In this document: one piece after another, positions 34,688 to 46,081 of the stretch
Layout of the letters: each line of letters begins with the position of its first letter
Numbering within the stretch: position 1 is the stretch's first letter
Assembly: GCA_947311845.1 (NCBI GenBank)
Contig: CAMZMU010000052.1
Span: 141,437,733 to 141,501,732, forward strand
Direction of reading: 5' to 3'
Origin: Poa pratensis
Taxonomy: Eukaryota; Streptophyta; Magnoliopsida; Poales; Poaceae
DNA: 64,000 nucleotides
The notes under the pieces: generated by a model
The model's database searches: none
The model's input: the letters and a program-made list of their open reading frames with translations, nothing else
Told to the model about the DNA's origin: nothing
Made by a program: the position numbers and the translations under genes

Positions 34688-35596
34688 GAACACCTTCATG
34701 AGTAGCATGGATTCGTGCAATGATTCTCTTGCAGACGCCATGTGCAGAGAGATCATTGGTGATAATAGCATGCTCAAGATCCAAATGCATACGACAGCTT
34801 TTTTATCCAGTTCATTTTTTCAATCTGGAAGTGCTGGCCCATCCGATGAGTTCCTGTACTGTTGTAGTTTCTGGTATTCTGGATGGTATCCACCGTTGCA
34901 GTTCCTGGGTATGTAAATGGAATTCAGAAACACTCAGATATTGTACATGGAATGATTTGTCAGAGTGTATCATATTCTGAAAGGGAACAGTGTTGTAATA
35001 CTTGAGATCTCTGATGCTGTGCATCTACTTATGGAGAGGCTGTTCTATGTGATATGAATTATCTTTTGTGAGTGAAGAGGAAAAGACTGTCTGCAATTCT
35101 ATACCAAAAAGTTGCTCAGTTAGTCCCACTATAACGCAGAAATTCGCGAGGAAAAGGTTCAGTCTAGGAACTAACATTGTCTTCATCAGAACGGAGATGG
35201 AAGAGACAAGTTCAACAGCAAGCACTTCACAGCACAAATTTGGGATTGAAATGGGTGATGAATCAAGCGCTACAAAATTATAAACCCAAAGCAACAAACA
35301 GGCAGACTCAAATCTCTATTCTGCATCTACAGAAAGCACTGGAAGTCTGAACAACAGCAGCAACAACTGACACAACGAATTACAGACAGAAGAATTACGA
35401 TTTTTTTGTACTACACCAAGAACCCTAAAAATCAGAGGCAGGAGCATCCGAGAGGCCAACACGAAGAGGAAGTCAATACCCGAACCAACCGCCCTTGCAT
35501 AGTGGTGACGCAAAATTTATGAGCACCACATGGCAAGGAGAGTCTGAGGTGCGTTCTTGACTTCCCACTGATGAAAGCTCCAAAATTTTGCTACTC
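34688..35596. other. Convergent 3' UTR zone of AP5Z1 and the HD-ZIP gene
   Basis: AP5Z1 (+) ends at 34687 and the HD-ZIP gene (-) at 35732, so both 3' UTRs must lie in this ~1 kb. I see no other gene. The exact poly(A) sites are not determinable. Confidence 0.55.
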
Positions 35597-35691
35597 CTGC
35601 AGATGCAAAATGCAAACTCATCAGAATTCAGCGAAAAACAGCAAAATTTCATGAACAGTTTCAGTTGCAAGTTGTCTGGCTGTCGACTTAC
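35597..35691 (-). other. Intron in the HD-ZIP gene 3' UTR
   Basis: On the minus strand CAGAG|GTAAGTC (35691-35690 donor) and CATCTGCAG|GAGTAG (acceptor ending 35597) bound a 95-bp intron beginning 41 nt after the stop codon. That distance is under the ~50 nt usually needed to trigger nonsense-mediated decay in plants. Confidence 0.6.
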
Positions 35692-35731
35692 CTCTGATAC
35701 AGACATAGAAAGATTGTTCAATTCAGACAAG

Positions 35732-38700
35732 CTACTGCGGAGAGCTGGCGCCGGAGACGGCAGCCTTGATGCGCTCCACGGTGCAGGCGATGAGGCTGTT
35801 CACTGTCGCCACGGACCCGAGGGAGAGCTTTGCGTCTGGGACAGAGTCGACCAATATCTGGAACGCCACGGTTAGGAGCGACCCGCCGGAGCCGACACCG
35901 CCACCATTTAACCCTCCTGCGGCATGATGCATTGTCCCTATTGGCCCGTCGGGCAGAATAGCGAAGCCCGACGGCAGAAGCGCGACGTAGTCTGGGTCAC
36001 CGCCGTTGAGGACGACGTTCATGGCCACGACATCCACCGGCGCGTAGATGACGTAGGAGCCCGAGGCGTCCGTGCAGCTCTCTTGCAGGATCAGCATGTT
36101 GCTTTGGTTCGAGTTGGTGCTCTGCACGCGCACACACAATATAGTTCGATCATCACATGCATGAAGCACTGATCCTTGTTACATGATCAAAAGAACCCTT
36201 TTGCTTACATTGACGCGAAGGAGTGAGACGCAGTTTCCATGATCGCGGCCATTGGCAATGTGAGCCATTTCTTGGACGACGCCGCCGTTGGAAAGGATGT
36301 CCCACTGCCAAAAGAATTCCAAGAACACATGTTTGTCATCAGCCTTGGATCTGAATTTCAGGGGTTTGTTCATGTTCTGTTCAGTTCATGACAATGATGT
36401 GTGTACCTCACTGCGAGAGGACTCGTCGCGGAGGAAGTCGAAGACGCGCTTGGGCGCGAGGGAAGCCAGAAGGAGGTGGCGCGTTGAGAACGATGCCAGG
36501 CGGCCTCCCAGGGTCGTCCACGCTCTTCCTGGTCATGACCCGGACATCCTCGGCACCGCTCCCAGACAGTGTCGTCCACTGGTGCGCCACTGACGCTGTC
36601 ACGCCGCCACAGAAGCTCGCCACCATCCTCTCTGCCAGCTTCAGCATGCTCTTCCTCCCCTCCGAGCTCGTGATCACTGCAGGCACATGAAGTTAATATT
36701 TCAGTAATCAGTTCCACTTGATACCAGTACAAACTTATGACATGTCGCAACGAAGTAGCGAGAATGTGTACCTCCAATGTCGCTGGTGGGATGTTGTTGG
36801 CCATGGCGCTGGCGAGGCGCTCACACTGCCTGCCCAGGGCGCCAACCCACCGGCGCGCACCGAAGGCGAGTCCGGAGTTGACCAGCAGCTTGTATATGTT
36901 GTGCACGGCCCTGTCGTCCACCTCCACGTGCTCCACCCAGTCACCTTGGAGTAGCCGTTGGGCGCCTCCTGGATGAGGCAGCCGGAGGGCCTGCGCCTGC
37001 ACTTGATCCCTTGCAGCGTGTCCAACGAGACGTCGGCCACAGCCCAGGTCCCGTCGGAGTTGTGCTTGCAGTACCTCACGAAGTAGCTCTCCCTGGTGGG
37101 CACCAGCGGCGACGGCACCTGGAACTCCACCGACATCACCTGCAGCGCGCCGTCGTAGCAGCCGGCGACGCCCGTGGACAGCACCTCCAGAGTGGCCGCC
37201 CTGGACACGATGCTCGAGAACACCGCCGCGTACTGGTTCTGTTCAGGTGCGATGCGGCACAGGTTAATTCAGAACTATCGATCACACGAGTGAAATGCAG
37301 TGGACGATAATGCATGAGTGGATACTCACGACGTCCATGAGGATCTCGACGAGGCTGGCTGGTGTCATGATAACGACGGCGGCGTCGCGGGAGGCCTCGA
37401 AGACGAGCCCGTACTGCCTGGGCCCGAGCCCGCCGCGCGGCCCGAACATCCGGGCGTACTCCTCCTCATCCAGCGCCCCGTCCGCCGTCCACAGCGGGGC
37501 GTCCATGCGCGCCATCCGGACCAGCTCCTCCATGGCCGCCACGGCCAGCTCCACCACCACGCCCTGCTTGTCCACGTCCACACCACCAGCTGCGCCCCTC
37601 ATCGCCGGCATCATCTCGGTGGCTGCGCCGAACACGTCGGCGCCGCCGTAGACCCCAACGGTGGCACCGAGCGCGGGGTTGGAGAGGACGGGGAAGGGCA
37701 CCATGGGCTTGCCGACGTACTTGGCGGCGATGGCGGAGATGCGGTCGATCTCGTCGCGGAGGCGCGCGTTCTCGACGCGGAGGTGGTGCTCGTCGAAGGA
37801 CATCTCACCGAGGCCGCCGGACCGCCGCAGTTGGGGCAGGACGCGCTGCTGAGCGCCTCCTTGTACCGCATGTTCTCGGCGCGCAGCTTGTCGTTGTCCG
37901 CCCGCAGCTGCGAGTTCTCGTGCCTCTCGTGCTGGTTCTGCATCATCCATCACCATGATCAACCCACACATCAAATCACCATCTGAACCCGTGCTAAGAT
38001 CGATCATCATACTAAGATGAAATGCAGCAGATGGGTGAGTTGCGATTTGACTGTGCTGTGCATGCATGCAGATATGGGCGCAGTGGCCAGGTGATCATCA
38101 ACAGCTAGCAGTGTACTGTGCACGTCAGCACGTCGTGCCATGCCATGCCAGCATGGATTGGGGGTGGGGTTTGACTATGGCTGGCCGGGGTGGGCTGCCG
38201 GCCTGCCACATTTGGCAGTGTGCACGCAGACGCGGACTGCTGCCGCTGCATGTGTGGGCGAACTTTGTCCAGATATAGTAATCGGCCATGAATGCGTGCT
38301 GCAGCGACCTAGGTCAGAGGCTTAAATGAAGGTAGTTGCGACAATGGCTCTCGGGCTGGCGGGCCTGGTTTCCCGGCAAAAAATTCCTCATATTTCAGAT
38401 CAGAAGGATGAACAAAGTGCAAGTGATCGAAGATTGTATTTGCAAGATTATTAGTATTATACCTTCATTTGGGTACGTTTGTTCTGGAACCAGAACTTGA
38501 CCTGGAGAGGCTCCAGCCCCAGCTCCCGGCTCAGCTCCTTGCGCTGCTTGTCGTCAGGGTGCGGGCACTCCTTGAAGAAGCTGCATATACACACATGTAC
38601 ATACATACATCATCCCAAATATTTTTTGCAACATAAAAAATGGTCTGCGAGCCATTAATTAATTGCATTTGTATAATTATATAGTATTGGAAGTCCAGTA

Positions 38701-40809
38701 TACATGTGAACGGGGGTGCGATGCTAGGCTCAGACTGCCTGCTCTCCTGGCCGTGCCTTCCGATTGTTTCGGGGAGCGCGCAAGAGAACAGAAACGGTTT
38801 GGCTTCGGTCAACGGAAAACGTACGCTGTTTGTCCGCAGCGACAACTCAATTTGACTTCTAACGTATGCTCTCGTGTAAACGCTACCAGCTGGGACTGAT
38901 CCAGCCAGCCACACTGTTTTGTTCTTATCTTCGCGGTCGGAGCAAAATTCAGTAGTTCATACTTCATACCCAACAACATTTCATGCGTTTTTTTTTCTAA
39001 CTTCAGGCAATCAGGAACATGTATGGCAAGTCCCCGCAAAAAAAGAGAGGAACATGCATGGCAAGTACAAATGGAAAATTTTAAATGATTGTGATTCTTT
39101 TGGCATTCCAGGAACAACAAAAAAATTGAGCGAAAATACACTAGATATATCTGCAATGTGCAGGAGTAATTAAAGATATACTATACTCTACCACATCATT
39201 TCAAGAACAGGTGAAAATTCAAGGAAAGATAACATCAATTGAAGATTTGAAGGCATTGCAGGAATTGAGCAAAAGGGAGTACTAGACACATGACACATGA
39301 GAATGCGTGATAAATTAAGTAGGAGATCAGGATAGCGCAAATTAAAATGTGCAAGAGATCGATCAGCTATACGTACGCTTCCATCTCCTGGATCTGGTGC
39401 TGGGTGTGGCGGTGGTACCGCTTCTTGCGCGGCCGCTGGTTGGGGTCCTGGTCAGCGTCCACGGCGTCGCCGTCCACGTTCTCGCTGCCGGACCTGCTCT
39501 CGAACTCGTCCCCGAGCGGGTCCACGGACTCCCGGCCGCGGATCATGCCGTGGTGGTGGTGGTCGCCGCTCTCCGCTGTTATCGCCGGCGCCGTGATCTG
39601 CTGGTCGAGGAGATGGTGCTGCTGGAGCGCCTGCTGGAGATGCTGGTTATTGCTGTCGAGTAAGTTTGGCTGCAGAACAATTTGTAGAGGGAGCGAAATT
39701 AAAGATCGGTCAGTTGACTGCTGCTTATCCTGCTGCTAAATATATAGAAGGAATTGAGTACATACGCATTCTACATGTGCATATTAATTAGTAGACAAAC
39801 AAAGGGAGAAAATTATGGACAAAATAGAACAGGAAAATTGTGTGCAAAACCATTTAAAACTGCTGACTTGGGGAGAAAAGAAATGTGTTCATACAAACAA
39901 ATAATTTGGGGAAGAGCTAGCAACAAATTAGGAATAGAAGTGGTGTGGATCAAAGGGGAGTGAACCAACTTTTTCTTCAATGATTGATTTCTCATTTTCT
40001 CAAAAGATCGATGTGAAAGCAAGAACAAAAAGGTAGGTTTGCTCATAAAGTGCCAGAAGACCCAAAAGATTTGGACGAACAAGGAAGGAAGCAACAGCAA
40101 ACCTGTGGACGCACTATTCTCTACTCCTCTGGGTGTGTGCAAGATGAAGAACTAGGTATAGTGAAGTCTCTCTCTCCTCCCAGCCTAGCTAGTCGTCTTC
40201 TTTATCTGCTTCCAATTATATAGGAGTGGGTCTTAAAGAAAGGGCGTTCGTGTACTCTGAACTCTGATGACCTAATCTATGTGTGAACAGCAGCCACTTA
40301 TCTGTTCCATTTACTTAGCTCTCTTCCCTGAAACTTCTCCCTTCCCAAGAAAAAAAGCTGGAGAGTAGTACAAATTATTTTGAGATGGGACAGTTGATGC
40401 ACTCGGCCGTCTTCTGTCTCACAAGGGGCAAAAATGCAAATGAAAACAAGAATTTATTTTCAGAAACAAATCATTCTGGATCAGTACTTGTGCAAATAAA
40501 ATCAAGAAAAAACTGAAGCAAAAAATCATAAGGGATCAGTCCATGCAAGTCAAAACGAAGAAAGTTTTGAACACAAATTAAAGACAACAACAGCAAAGTC
40601 TCATGTAAGCAGTGATCTTTCGATTTACTTGATGGACAAACATTAAAGGAGAGAAATTAGTGGGAATACAACATACAAAGCCTTTTTTATTTCCTTGAGC
40701 TAAGATTAATTACCTGACCAAGCGACAGTGCCGATGATGATCCGTAGGCTGCGCCCCCGCTGCTCCGGCCGATCATCGACGACGGCATGTGCCTCGCCGG
40801 GATCATCAT
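35732..40809 (-). CDS. ROC2: Class IV HD-ZIP/START transcription factor (ROC2/PDF2-like), 8 coding exons
   Basis: Exons in order: 40809-40714, 39669-39377, 38580-38463, 37937-37330, 37238-36772, 36676-36407, 36304-36209, 36121-35732 (TAG). The corrected product is 780 residues, matching the family. N-terminus [14 protein letters not shown]; acidic stretch ([20 protein letters not shown]); homeodomain about 113-172 ([20 protein letters not shown], recognition helix [13 protein letters not shown]); leucine zipper with CPNCGG loop about 175-260; START about 285-520; C-terminal START-adjacent domain to [13 protein letters not shown]. Known: these nuclear factors bind L1 boxes (TAAATGYA) and specify epidermis. 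The start is the first of two tandem ATGs. Five one-base losses break the frame: 37812-37813, 36939, 36788-36790, 36479-36482 and 36460-36462. All splice phases agree once restored. I favour ROC2 over other ROCs from the N-terminus, but the exact orthologue is uncertain. Confidence 0.88.
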
Positions 40810-41338
40810 GGTAATCTCCACCTGCCTTGAAAACCCTAGCTATTGCCTCCTCTCCACACCTTCCATTTCTCCCTCCTCGCTCCAACAAAAACAGAAGGTG
40901 ATGTGCAGTCCTATATACGGAGAGAGGTATATATATCTTGCTTGCCAAGCAACAGCACAGGTACGTAGCAGCAGATCTAGGAGAAGAAATCCCAGAGAAC
41001 CCTGTCAGCCAGTGAGAGATCTAAGATGAGAACCGTACGTGTATGTCTATATGTGTAGAACCTCTCTCTGTGGCTTGTCTATAGAAGAGTTGTGCTTCGT
41101 GCAATAAACTTTTGCAAGCTCAGAAGGGGTTGCGAGATGAGGAGATCTTCAGGAGGAGGAGGAAGAAGAAGAGCTGGGGGCGGCCATGGGAGGAGGGGAG
41201 GAGGAGGAAGAAAGGGGAAGAGAATGTGGAGAGGGAAGAAGAGGGAGGAGTTATTGCCGGAGAGTGTTGAGAGGGTGCAATCGCATTTATAGAGAAGGCG
41301 TAGTGCAATTGCTAGGGGAGAGAAAGAGGTAAGAGTCA
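40810..41338 (-). promoter_or_regulatory. HD-ZIP gene TATA box and 5' leader
   Basis: TATAAAT on the minus strand (41285-41291) followed by a CT-rich (TCC)n leader puts transcription start at about 41255, giving a leader of about 445 nt. The TATA box overlaps TAAATGCG, one base off the L1 box TAAATGCA. A 5' UTR intron is possible but not clearly bounded. Confidence 0.55.
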
Positions 41339-41621
41339 GACTAGCCATAGTGGGGAGTAATTTCAACTAGTAATATACACATATTATTAGACTATGTTAC
41401 TATCCTCATAGTGCAAAATAATATAGAGGTGGTGTCATATATGGTCTCATTTATTACTCTATAGACTCATTTTCTCTTGAAAAGTGTGATGTTATTAGTG
41501 TTACAAGTAACTAGCTAAGTTACTCTATTTGTATCTCTCCTCATTAATTACATGTCACATAGGATTTTTTGCTTATGTGGCATCTATGTTACTAGTGAAG
41601 TTACTTCCACTATGGGTAGTC
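41339..41621. mobile_element. PIF/Harbinger-like MITE in the HD-ZIP promoter region
   Basis: 283 bp with ends GACTAGCCATAGTGGGGAGT and (reverse) GACTACCCATAGTGGAAGTA, and a 3-bp target duplication TCA (41336-41338, 41622-41624). It sits about 50 bp upstream of the TATA box. Confidence 0.75.
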
Positions 41622-44600
41622 TCAGAGAGCAGTGTGTGTTTCTCTCTCTCTATACTCTCGACTCTCGAGTATACTCTCCATATACGGGTGAGATTTGTAT
41701 TAATGTGCTAGTAGCAGTACAAAGACATCTATCATGGAGTTTTTTGGTGCCAAAGACAAGCGTAAAAGTTTTTGGATTTGTATGTATGAAGACATAAGAA
41801 CGAGAAAATTGATAGAAAACTCCAAAACCCAAGTTATATACATATTAATGGTGTATATATTTTCGTTCGTGGTTATCCACTCCATCTGTCCAAAACCGGA
41901 GAAGCAAATAAATTGGAACAATGAGGTTAATCACTCATCATATTAATTATCATATGCATCAATAGTTGGGAAAACAAACCACTTGTGTTGTAGATTGAAA
42001 GAAAATGGAGACACATTGGAAGTGCGAGTTGCATGCATTGGTGGAGAAAGAGAAAAAAAAAGGATCTTTGATTTTCAAACTACTCTAAAAATGGAGAGGG
42101 GCCTAGAAGACCCCAACGAGGGAGTATCCTAGTTCACGAGAGCATGACAGTTTGGATCTTTACATTGATTCCAAGATCTAGTTTTGGTACTTTATATGTA
42201 TAGTACTTACCTATTAAATTGCATCGGGACGACAAATTTATCCAAAAGATTGACCGAGCAATACTCCATCGGACCCATAATAAGTGTAAGCTTAGTATTA
42301 TCCTAAGTCGAACAATTCTAAATTTGACTAATTGTACAGAAAAAGTACTAGCAATATCTATAGACGTGAAATTATATTTCAAGATGTATCTGATGGTGTT
42401 AATTTGGTGCTGTAAAGGGTGCTACCATTTTTATAAAGTTGGTTAAACCTAAAAGTTTGAGTTAAGACAAACCTAAAAGTACACTCAGTTACATGTAGAC
42501 ACTTCCTAATCTTAGGCGTGTGATTATTTTTTTATCAAAATACTAATTACCCTTTGGTACAAAATATGACTCATCACTGTCAAATTTTCAACTAAAGGCC
42601 TTTTTTTTCGAGATTGTCACCGAGGGGGAGGGGGATTCACCCATGTTTGTTGAATTCCACTCGAAAACATCATGTTAGAGCATGTTCTTACAAACATAGT
42701 ATGAAATTACAGGGCCTCGAACAACTCGACAGATGATCCATAAGATCTCCATAGAGGGACGACACCAAGGATCCAAACTTATTGGACATGTGCTAACATA
42801 AAGGTAGTTCAACGTATTTAGTCTTTAGTCTTCATCATCCCAATCGAGTGTGGCCATTCGTTGCCGCTCTCGCCTCAAAACTCAACTCGCCATTTAGGGG
42901 AAGGAACTTTGGAAAGAGGGAGGACCATAGGAAGAGAACCGGGAAATTGGTGACCTTGGATAATGCCGTAGAAGCTCCCTATACACGCCCTCAAGGAGAG
43001 GAAGCTCTAGAAAAGGGAACCCACGGCTAAGCGACGAGAATAGACAAAGAGAGGGGTCAGGAACCTTGTTAACCCGGCTTCGGACTAGAGAGAGAATCAC
43101 CGGCCAACACACACGGGGCGCGAAGTACTCCGGTTTTGCAAGCTGTCACCCCTTTGCATCAAGCCAGCCATTCTTCACTATATGATTGCCAGTCTTGTCG
43201 ATTACGTCCAATTGCTCTTGGTGGGGGGGTGGAGGAAGCCCCAACGAAAGAAAGACTAAAGCAAGCCCTCAGCTCGTGTTCCAAAGGGAGATAGCCTTAA
43301 AGGAGGGATGACACTGCGGGGGAACAAAGACAAACACAAAGATGAATCAAGTACTTGCTAACCCGGAATTAGAGGGGAGGATGTAGCCGAAACACCGAAG
43401 AAGCGAGAAGCAGAGAGCACGGGGCCAATTTTGGAAGGAGGAGACGGCTGGCTGGCTCACCTGCGCGAGAACGTCAACTCAAGACCTCATGGATCTAGTA
43501 CTAGATTTGCATGTAATTCAAACCGTTTTGTTGAGCTAGTCGAACCATACAATTAAACAAATATTGCCACTGTTGGCTTAGTTTTTGTTTTTATAATTGT
43601 CCATTGTTAAGATTGGATGATACAACTTTTCTTTTTTGCCATGAATAGTTCAAAATTGCTTGCAATCAACACATAATATAAAATCATTTGATACACACGT
43701 GCATACAAATTTAAGACGAGATAAACTAATTAATCTCTGTAATAAGCAGTCCACCCAATTCTAAATTAATGTCACAGGTTTTTGTTGCACATTAGTCATC
43801 ATAATTTAACCTGTTATTTATGAAAATTCAGTACCGATTGTGCATTTATCAAGCTACTTACCGCATGAGTGTTGAGGATAAAGATGATTTGGTTGATTTT
43901 CTTGCAATATTTCCAACCAGTTGTTCAGATTTTAGGGATATTCAAGATGCTATTTTTTTTACATATGAGACAATAAGTTCATAGTGACTCTTACTATTTT
44001 ACAACATAAACACTTACTTCTAATGGATCAAGAAGCAAATGAGCGAGACACTCTGTAGTCCATGACATTGAACCCCACCTGTCAGATTTTGCATCAAAGG
44101 ATCTACTCCCTCAAGTATAGGCTTTGAAATTGCTTTGCGTACGATCCTTGGTGTCCGATTTCCGTACAACACCACCATCCGTCGGTCCAACTTTAATTTG
44201 TGATTCCATCGAAGTGCCTTCGGTTTCTGTCGTACAAACGTCGGACGAAAACCGTCGGACTCATAGCAGCTCTCTATACGGTTTTTGTTAGTACTTAACC
44301 CGAGAGTCTGAAGTATTAATTGAAAGTCCTTAGAGTTACCGTTTTGAGTTACAACAACACTGAAAGTTGTGTCTATATGTAATTTCCTAGATAGGACATG
44401 ATGTGAACTTTCTAACCTTTGATCTGCCAGAGAGCAGGTCACGTTATTGGTTGCCCTAGAGACACTATCTTTGTTGCTAAACGACTCGCCGTCATCTAGT
44501 TAATAGTAGTTACTCGAGTTATAAAAACGAACACGGATATCCGGTAAAACTCAAAATTATCTCTTCTTTTCTTTTCTTGAACTGCAGTAGGAGATAAATT

Positions 44601-44965
44601 CTGCTTAGAATTTAAAATTTCTGTTTCTGCATCACACGTGATCTCTATATTTCTGCAAAGTTTTAGTGAAAAAACTTCAAATGTGGACTAAAGAAGAAAC
44701 AATTTTTTGTCTGTAGAAAAAGGAAAATAACTTGTGTTTAATCCCGAAACTTCCCTTTTTATGTAGCCCAAAAATACAATTTTTGTAACGAAACTTTTGA
44801 CGTACATGTTACTGGATGTGTGTATGTAGTTGATTTTTTAAGACCTAGAATCGTTTTTGTAACGAAAAAACAAGCTTCAGTATGCTCCGGAGCTACAAGG
44901 ACTTTCCCGTTCAAGGCGACACTCACCATTCTCCATAACTTTATTGTTTGCTACTCCATGCCTAA
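41622..44965. other. Intergenic, no supported gene
   Basis: Mostly AT-rich. A stretch at about 42600-43490 begins with a T8 run then CGAGATTGTCACCGAGG, which could be the poly(A) end of a decayed minus-strand retroelement, but no domain remains. A minus-strand frame at 44020-44442 has no recognisable motif. A half-Stowaway-like phrase (ACTCCATCGGACCCATAATA) lies near 42261. Confidence 0.4.
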
Positions 44966-45238
44966 GACTAGCCACAATGGGAGTATCATAGGTAGTATCA
45001 TGCATGCCATGTTGGCAAAAAACTGACGTGGCACTGCAATTAATGATGAGAGAGGTGATAGTAGTATCATAGGTAGCTACCGTAACATAACGGATTCCAA
45101 TGCAAAATGAGTCTACAACCTAATAAATATAGTATTGTATGATACCACAAATATGTTACTATCCATTGTGAAGGTAGTAACATAGACTAGTATCATATGC
45201 ATGATACTAGTATATGATACTCCCCATTGTGACTAGTC
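44966..45238. mobile_element. PIF/Harbinger-like MITE, second copy type
   Basis: 273 bp, ends GACTAGCCACAATGGGAGTA and (reverse) GACTAGTCACAATGGGGAGT, 3-bp target duplication TAA (44963-44965, 45239-45241). Internal GTAGTATCAT phrases are repeated. Confidence 0.8.
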
Positions 45239-46069
45239 TAAAGTCCATAGAGAGCTCGCGCTCCATGTGCCTGATTTATTGAAAAATAAAATATTCCCCA
45301 GTTCAAAGTGTCGAAAATTTCTGAACAAATATCCTAGATGCAGATGATGTCGACCTGTACTGTGCAAAAACTAATGCAAAATAATTTATATCTAGGGTAC
45401 AAAAAATAAGAAATCTATAAAAAATTCAATTTTCAAAATATGCACGGTTCATCGCATCCATCCATACTTTTTTCATTTTTGCTCAGCCTATAATATGAAT
45501 TATTTCATATTGGTTTTTTCAATAGTAGTAGTGTTCATCATCCTCTATATCATGTAATTTTTCTGAACTTTTTAAAACTTAAATATGACATTTTTTAATT
45601 TTTCAAATAAAGTGCTCCGAGCCCGAGCTGATTGCATGCATGAAGTACAACTGTGGTAATAATACTCCCTCTGTATACAATTAGTTTCCGTTCTGCATTT
45701 AGTCATAGTCAAAATTTGTAAAGTTTGACCAAATATATAGGAAAAATATAAATATTTACATATTTTTTAAATATTAATAGAATCTTCATAGGATATATTA
45801 TGATATTTATATATAATATTATAGATGTCGATATTTTTACATATATACTCGATCAAACATTAAAAAGTTTAACTTTAAAAACCAGTACGCCGAAGTAAGT
45901 AAAAATGGAGTGAGTACATCGACGTATTGTATTTTATTGTGTGACTACGAATGGCCGTACATCGAAGTAGTACTGGTTTTGACCTTAGTTAAAAAGGAAA
46001 TCATTTTGGTTGGTCGCGAGTTTCAAGGAGCCGCGTGGGCGAAGGGATCGATGCTTTCACTGCTGCAGG
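45239..46069. mobile_element. Intergenic, with a 249-bp Stowaway MITE (45665-45913)
   Basis: The MITE starts CTCCCTCTGTATAC and ends in the inverted GGAGTGAG, flanked by TA on each side (45663-45664, 45914-45915), and contains a typical AAAGTTTGACCAAATATAT core. Outside it only AT-rich DNA is seen. Confidence 0.75.
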
Positions 46070-46081
46070 TACTGTTTGCCT

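Noticed and set aside
36370..37002. Apparent alternative proteins overlapping the HD-ZIP exons
   Set aside because: They are pieces of the HD-ZIP protein in neighbouring frames, created by the one-base losses and by reading through introns.
41140..41235. GGA/GAA-rich low-complexity tract with open frames
   Set aside because: It is the CT-rich 5' leader of the HD-ZIP gene read on the other strand.
44020..44442. 140-codon minus-strand frame
   Set aside because: No domain, signal or splice context. The surrounding sequence looks like an old repeat with recurring CGTCGGAC phrases.
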